Assembly: GCA_029865965.1 (NCBI GenBank)
Contig: JARXAJ010000310.1
Span: 1 to 51,748, forward strand
Origin: Aquabacterium sp.
Lineage (GTDB): Bacteria; Pseudomonadota; Gammaproteobacteria; Burkholderiales; Burkholderiaceae_C
Reading direction: 5' to 3'
Length of the DNA: 51,748 bases
The position numbers were made by a program, and so were the translations under genes. Below, piece by piece: positions 48,033 to 51,748 of the stretch (within the stretch, counting starts at the first letter, position 1; every line of letters begins with the position of its first letter). Below the pieces are notes generated by a model, which made no database searches, was not told the DNA's origin, and was given only the letters and a program-made list of their open reading frames with translations.

Positions 48033-49916
48033 TCAAGCAGGCCTGTACTCCGGCACAGTTTCCAGCAACCAGGCCCGCACGGCAGCAGGGCCGGCCTGGG
48101 CCGCCTCACCGAACGCCACCAAACGCACCTGCAACTTGCCTGCTGCGCCATGGTCCTGCAATTGCGCCAGCCTCAGACGGTTGACGTTGGTGGGCAGCGT
48201 CGTGTCCCCATCCGCCAGCAGTTCCTCAAACAACTTCTCCCCCGGCCGCAACCCGCTGAACACGATGGGGATCTCATTCACTGCGCGCCCCGACAACCGG
48301 ATCAGATCCCTGGCCAGGTCAACGATCTTCACCGGCTCACCCATGTCCAGCACCAGCACCTGCCCGCTCTCGCCAATCGCCGCTGCCTGCAGCACCAGGC
48401 GCGCCGCCTCGGGGATGGTCATGAAGTAGCGGATGATGTCCGGGTGGGTGACGGTGACCGGCCCGCCACGGGCGATCTGCTCCTTGAACTTCGGGATCAC
48501 GCTGCCACTGCTGCCCAGCACATTGCCGAAGCGCACCGCCATGAAGCGCGTGCCCGGGTGCTCGGCGGCCATCATGCTCACCACCATCTCAGCTGCGCGC
48601 TTGGTGGCGCCCATCACGTTGGTGGGGTTCACCGCCTTGTCGGTGCTGATCAGCACGAAGCGCTCGGCCCCCACGGCGGCCGCCGCGCGCGCCGCATGCC
48701 AGGTGCCTAGCGTGTTGTTGCGCAGCGCGGCCTGTGCGTTGTGGTCTTCCTCCATCAACGGCACATGCTTGAAGGCCGCCGCATGGAAGACCACCTGCGG
48801 CCGCCACTGGCCACAGGTGTGCTGCAGGTGCGCCAGGTCCTTCACGTCGCCGATCACCCGCACCAGCGGCAAGTTGGGGAAGCGCTGGCCCAGGTCCTGC
48901 TCGATGCTGTAGAGGTTGAACTCGCTCAGTTCATAAAGCACCAGGCGTGCGGGCTGGAAGCGGGCCAGCTGGCGGCACAGCTCGCTGCCGATGCTGCCGC
49001 CCGCGCCGGTCACCAGCACCGTCTTGCCGGCCAGCACCGCGCCGATGCCGGCTTCGTCCAGCTGCACCGGCTCACGGCCTAGCAGGTCTTCGGGCTCGAT
49101 GTCGCGCACGCGCTCGATGGCGCCCTGGCCGCCAGCCTGGTCGTCGCGCAGTTCGGCCGCTGATGGCACGGTCAGCACCGGCAGGCCGCTGGGCGCGGCC
49201 AGGTCCAGCGCGCGGCGGCGCTGTGCCGGCCTGGCCGCCGGCATGGCCACGATGACATGGGTGGCGGCACCACGCACCGCCTTGTCGGCAATGGCGTCCA
49301 GCGGGCCCAGCACCGGCAGGCCGGCAATGCGTGCGCCCTGCTTGGCGGGGTCGTCGTCCAGGAGGCCCAGCACGATCCAGCCTTGCTGGTGGATGCCGGC
49401 CAGCAGCCGGCGTGCCGCATCGCCCGCGCCCATCACGATGGCACGGCGGATCTCGCGGTCGCTGCCGGTGATCTGCGCGCGCGCGTGCTCGTAGACCATG
49501 CGGTAGCCCAGCCGCACCAGGGCCAGGCCCATCAGCGCCACGATCGGGTGCAGCGCCAGCACCGCGCGTGGCACCTTGGTCAGCTGCAGCATCAGCACCA
49601 TCACCGCGCTGGCCAGCCCGGCAATCAGGCAGGCCAGCGCCAGGCGCTTGACCTCGCCAAAACCCGAGAAGCGCCACATGCCTTGCGGCACCTTCAGCGC
49701 GCTGAAAGCCGCTGCATAGGCCAGCACGATGGCCAGCAGCACCCAGCCGTCGTAGCTGGGGCGGGCGCTGATCCAGCGCTCGAAGCCCAGGCGGAACAGG
49801 TAGGTCATGTTCCAGGCGATGGCCACCACTGCGCCGTCGATCAGCAGCGACAGGGGCTCGCGGTGGGGCCGCAGCCGGGCCAGGAAGCGGTCGAGCCGGT
49901 GCCAGAACGAGATCAT
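48033..49916 (-). CDS. Nucleoside-diphosphate sugar epimerase/dehydratase (WbpM/CapD/FlaA1 type)
   Basis: 627 residues. Four membrane helices lie in the first 130 residues. A CoA-binding-like Rossmann part (about 150-260) is followed by the catalytic SDR domain: TGAGGSIGSELCRQLARF, DVKDLAHLQHTCGQW, AAAFKHVPLMEEDHNAQAA, and STDKAVNPTNVMGATKRAAE with the Met and Lys of the WbpM-like site. The family dehydrates UDP-GlcNAc to UDP-2-acetamido-4-keto-6-deoxyhexose at the inner membrane. With the DegT-like enzyme and the PglC-like transferase next to it, it likely starts an amino-deoxysugar pathway. Confidence 0.9.
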   Translation of the reverse strand: MISFWHRLDRFLARLRPHREPLSLLIDGAVVAIAWNMTYLFRLGFERWISARPSYDGWVLLAIVLAYAAAFSALKVPQGMWRFSGFGEVKRLALACLIAGLASAVMVLMLQLTKVPRAVLALHPIVALMGLALVRLGYRMVYEHARAQITGSDREIRRAIVMGAGDAARRLLAGIHQQGWIVLGLLDDDPAKQGARIAGLPVLGPLDAIADKAVRGAATHVIVAMPAARPAQRRRALDLAAPSGLPVLTVPSAAELRDDQAGGQGAIERVRDIEPEDLLGREPVQLDEAGIGAVLAGKTVLVTGAGGSIGSELCRQLARFQPARLVLYELSEFNLYSIEQDLGQRFPNLPLVRVIGDVKDLAHLQHTCGQWRPQVVFHAAAFKHVPLMEEDHNAQAALRNNTLGTWHAARAAAAVGAERFVLISTDKAVNPTNVMGATKRAAEMVVSMMAAEHPGTRFMAVRFGNVLGSSGSVIPKFKEQIARGGPVTVTHPDIIRYFMTIPEAARLVLQAAAIGESGQVLVLDMGEPVKIVDLARDLIRLSGRAVNEIPIVFSGLRPGEKLFEELLADGDTTLPTNVNRLRLAQLQDHGAAGKLQVRLVAFGEAAQAGPAAVRAWLLETVPEYRPA

Positions 49917-50068
49917 GTGTTGTCGCCCATGTCTTGCCTGCTTAGCGCGCGGTGGTCATGCCGGTTATGGCTGATGCACCGATCCGCCGCCAAGCGATTG
50001 AGCTTGGGCCGCTGGGCAGGGCTTGCGGCGTGTGGCGGGCGTGTGGCGGGCATGGCATGCCGGCTAGC

Positions 50069-50105
50069 CTGTACTGTTTCAAGTTTCAACTTTGAAACTG
50101 TACAG
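50069..50105. promoter_or_regulatory. 37-bp near-perfect palindrome upstream of the dehydratase gene
   Basis: CTGTAC (50069-50074) and GTACAG (50100-50105) are the outer arms, and GTTTCAA and TTGAAAC follow inwards with one mismatched base pair between. It lies 153 bases upstream of the dehydratase ATG and 62 bases beyond the vapC stop. It may be an operator or a transcription-blocking hairpin; no T tract follows. Confidence 0.6.
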
Positions 50106-50166
50106 GTGCACTGATCCGGAGACATCGACACAGGCGGTGTGCAGCAGGCATGGCGGCGCAGGCGCC

Positions 50167-50619
50167 TCAGGCGCGCGGCACCAGCAAGGTGTACTCGTGC
50201 CGGTCGAGCAATGCAGCAAAGTCTTTATCGAAGGTGACCAAATGGCTGCCGTGGCGGCGAGCGGCCATCGCGATCCAGGCATCTTGCACGGCATTGCCCT
50301 TCAGGCCCGCCGCGTTGCACAGTTGCGCAAAAGCGGGCCACTCAGACCCCAGGCCCAACCATTCGCAGCCGGGCACCCGCAAGAGCGCGTCGATGAAGCC
50401 GGTGGCCTGCAAGGGCCCCGCAGGCTGGGCGAACACCCTGGCGTGGGTGACGATGCGCACGAACGACGTGCAGACCATGGGCAGCAGTTGCAGCCGCCCG
50501 CCACTCTGGCAGGCGGCCAGCGCGGCATCCAGCCAGGCGCGTGCCACCGTGTGGTGCGGATGGCCAGCGTGGAATGCCGAGACCAGCACGTTGACGTCAG
50601 GCGTCGTCGTCGCAGGCAT
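50167..50619 (-). CDS. VapC-type toxin, PIN domain ribonuclease
   Basis: 150 residues from the ATG at 50619, the first codon of MPATTTPDVNVLVSAFHAGH. TPDVNVL gives the first Asp, AVQDAWIAMAARRHG the third, and VTFDKDFAALL the fourth; the middle acidic residue is not obvious, since MVCTSFVRIVTH has Phe where Glu is expected. It resembles the VapC at 26872-27348 more than the broken one at 47345. It overlaps the antitoxin gene by 23 bases. Confidence 0.85.
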   Translation of the reverse strand: MPATTTPDVNVLVSAFHAGHPHHTVARAWLDAALAACQSGGRLQLLPMVCTSFVRIVTHARVFAQPAGPLQATGFIDALLRVPGCEWLGLGSEWPAFAQLCNAAGLKGNAVQDAWIAMAARRHGSHLVTFDKDFAALLDRHEYTLLVPRA

Positions 50620-50842
50620 CGAGCAAAGACCGGTTGGAGCAAGGGTCGATCCCGGCAAGCAGACCTCCGCCGCCACCGAACACCGGGATGACAGGCTGCG
50701 CGCCACCCTGGTCGGCTGCCGCCTTGCGCAGGCGCAGGCTCAGGCCTTCCTCGATCAGCCGGGTGAGCGACTTGCGCTCGATGGCCGCCAGCGCCTTGGC
50801 ACGCACCAACAGGTCGTCATCGAGATTCAGCGTCGTCTTCAT
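50597..50842 (-). CDS. VapB-type antitoxin (ribbon-helix-helix)
   Basis: 81 residues from the ATG at 50842. MKTTLNLDDDLLVRAKALAA is a ribbon-helix-helix start, followed by KSLTRLIEEGLSLRLRK. The C-terminal part (GGGGGLLAGIDPCSNRSLLD) would wrap the toxin. An inverted repeat lies in the region directly upstream and overlaps a TATATC -10-like element. Confidence 0.87.
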   Translation of the reverse strand: MKTTLNLDDDLLVRAKALAAIERKSLTRLIEEGLSLRLRKAAADQGGAQPVIPVFGGGGGLLAGIDPCSNRSLLDACDDDA

Positions 50843-50850
50843 TTTGGGAT

Positions 50851-50872
50851 GATATACAGAAATCTGTACATC
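50851..50872. promoter_or_regulatory. 22-bp palindrome upstream of vapB, candidate operator
   Basis: GATATACAGA-AATCTGTACATC is symmetric: TACAGA and TCTGTA are exact around AA, and the outer GAT and ATC match with one A/G change. It sits 8 bases upstream of the ATG, across a TATATC/TGTATA element. It also lies next to the 3' end of the sugar transferase gene (50880). Confidence 0.6.
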
Positions 50873-50879
50873 AGCCGCC

Positions 50880-51476
50880 TCAGCGTGACAGCAGCACTCG
50901 CAGCGTGCGCACCAGCACGGCCAGGTCAGAGCCCAGCGTTGCGCGCGCCGCATATTGCGCCTGCATGGCCAGCTTGTGCGGCAGGACCTGGTCGATGTAG
51001 GTGCGCTCGGGGTCGAGGCTGCCGGCCAGCAGGCTGGCTTCGTCGATGTGGGCCAGCGCTGCGGGGTCGGTGATGCCCGGGCGCACGGCCAGCACCTGGG
51101 CGGCCAGCGCGGGCGGGTAGTGGGCCACGAAGCGCGGCACCTCGGGGCGCGGGCCCACCAGGCTCATGCGGCCCAGCAGCACGTCGATGAACTGCGGCAG
51201 CTCGTCGATGCGGCGGCCGCGCAGCCAGTGGCCCACGCGGGTGATGCGGGCGTCCTGCCCCACCGTCACCTGCGGGCCCAGGGCTGGCGCATCGGCGCGC
51301 ATGGTGCGGAACTTGTGGATGCGGAAGGTGACGCCATGCCGGCCCACCCGCTCCTGGCGGAAGAACACCGGGCCGGGTGAATCCAGCCGGATGGCCAGCG
51401 CCACGGCCATCAGCAGCGGCGCCAGCAGAAGCAAGGCCAGGGCCGCGCCGATCAGGTCGAACAGGCGCTTGGCCAT
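50880..51476 (-). CDS. PglC-like undecaprenyl-phosphate phosphoglycosyl transferase
   Basis: 198 residues, the monotopic PGT type. One N-terminal membrane segment (about 5-29, LFDLIGAALALLLLAPLLMA) precedes GPVFFRQERVGRHG, FRIHKFRTMRADA and RRIDELPQFIDVLLGRMSLVGPRPE, which is cut into shorter motifs here: FRTMR, DELPQ and GPRPE are the diagnostic ones. It moves a sugar-1-phosphate from UDP-sugar to undecaprenyl phosphate. It begins 30 bases after the DegT stop. With the dehydratase, it forms a PglC-like set. Confidence 0.9.
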   Translation of the reverse strand: MAKRLFDLIGAALALLLLAPLLMAVALAIRLDSPGPVFFRQERVGRHGVTFRIHKFRTMRADAPALGPQVTVGQDARITRVGHWLRGRRIDELPQFIDVLLGRMSLVGPRPEVPRFVAHYPPALAAQVLAVRPGITDPAALAHIDEASLLAGSLDPERTYIDQVLPHKLAMQAQYAARATLGSDLAVLVRTLRVLLSR

Positions 51477-51506
51477 GGTCGGGCCATCGGTGGCGGCGTC
51501 AGCGGC

Positions 51507-51748
51507 TCAGACCGGCGCCAGCAGGCCGCGCACGGCGCCGATCACCCGCTGCACGGCAGCTTGGTCCATGCGGCTGTAGACGGGCAGGCTCAGCATCTGC
51601 TCATAGGCGCGCTGGCTGGCCGGGAAGTCGCCGGCACGCAGCGCATAGCGGTCGCGCCAGTAGGGCTGCAGGTGCAGCGGGATGTAGTGCACGCTGCAGC
51701 CGATGCCCTGGGCGAACAAGCGCTCGATGAAGGTGTCGCGCGTGATGC
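51507..51748 (-). CDS. DegT/DnrJ/EryC1-family aminotransferase, C-terminal part (5' end outside window)
   Basis: Only the last 80 or so residues are present; the frame is open to the window edge. ITRDTFIERLFAQGIGCSVH, YIPLHLQPYWRDRY and AYEQMLSLPVYSRMDQ are typical of the C-terminus of PLP sugar aminotransferases such as PglE or PseC. The PLP Lys lies outside the window. It would aminate the 4-keto sugar made by the dehydratase. Confidence 0.85.
   Translation of the reverse strand, partial: ITRDTFIERLFAQGIGCSVHYIPLHLQPYWRDRYALRAGDFPASQRAYEQMLSLPVYSRMDQAAVQRVIGAVRGLLAPV

Overview
The window is GC-rich, tightly packed proteobacterial DNA. Gene order and protein style point to Betaproteobacteria, order Burkholderiales, probably near the Rubrivivax/Leptothrix/Ideonella group. 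Key hints are the C-terminal tail of RNase E, the block rpmF-plsX-fabHDG-acpP-fabF-rpoE-rseAB-degP-lepA-lepB-rnc-era-recO-pdxJ-acpS-nagZ, and a MarR-type regulator of the EPS-associated kind. The genus is an inference from family knowledge; no 16S or other marker is present.

Region 1 (1-24,800) is conserved core genome. It opens with the 3' end of rne, a terminator and an M17 aminopeptidase on the plus strand. A long minus-strand block follows, read from about 21,781 down to 1,912: DUF177 (yceD)-rpmF-plsX-fabH-fabD-fabG-acpP-fabF (fatty acid synthesis), a small membrane protein, rpoE-rseA-rseB-degP (envelope stress), then lepA-lepB-DUF4845-rnc-era-recO-pdxJ-acpS-nagZ. maf and an RsmI-like methyltransferase run divergently, and an RhlE-type helicase closes the region. 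Two oddities sit in the same operon: recO has an in-frame stop, and era has no ATG/GTG/TTG start but an ATC at ideal spacing from a Shine-Dalgarno sequence.

Region 2 (24,960-45,590) is a Wzx/Wzy-type surface polysaccharide locus. It holds rfbC, a WbpP-type UDP-GlcNAc 4-epimerase, a WecA-like initiating phosphotransferase (minus strand), an SLBB outer-membrane export protein, a Wzz-like chain-length protein without kinase domain, a MarR-type EPS regulator, a Wzx flippase, UDP-xylose synthase, a Wzy-like polymerase, a hexapeptide acyltransferase, five glycosyltransferases, three methyltransferases (two FkbM) and an alkaline-phosphatase-superfamily membrane protein. The genes from 36,305 to 44,641 mostly overlap by a few bases, which suggests translational coupling. 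A VapBC toxin-antitoxin pair lies behind the epimerase and is followed by a decayed copy of the epimerase 3' end.

Region 3 (45,590-47,906) is a patchwork of remnants: a truncated IS30 transposase, a DUF2442 gene with a decapitated DUF4160 partner, the left end of an IS21-family element with five 22-23 bp repeats, the head of an AAA ATPase, and a vapC gene with an internal deletion beside an apparently intact AbrB-type antitoxin.

Region 4 (48,033-51,748) resumes polysaccharide functions on the minus strand: a WbpM/CapD-type nucleotide-sugar dehydratase, a complete VapBC pair, a PglC-like phosphoglycosyl transferase and the 3' end of a DegT-family aminotransferase. These last genes look like a pathway for an amino-deoxysugar-initiated glycan. 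With the WecA-like enzyme, the locus therefore has two possible chain-initiating enzymes.
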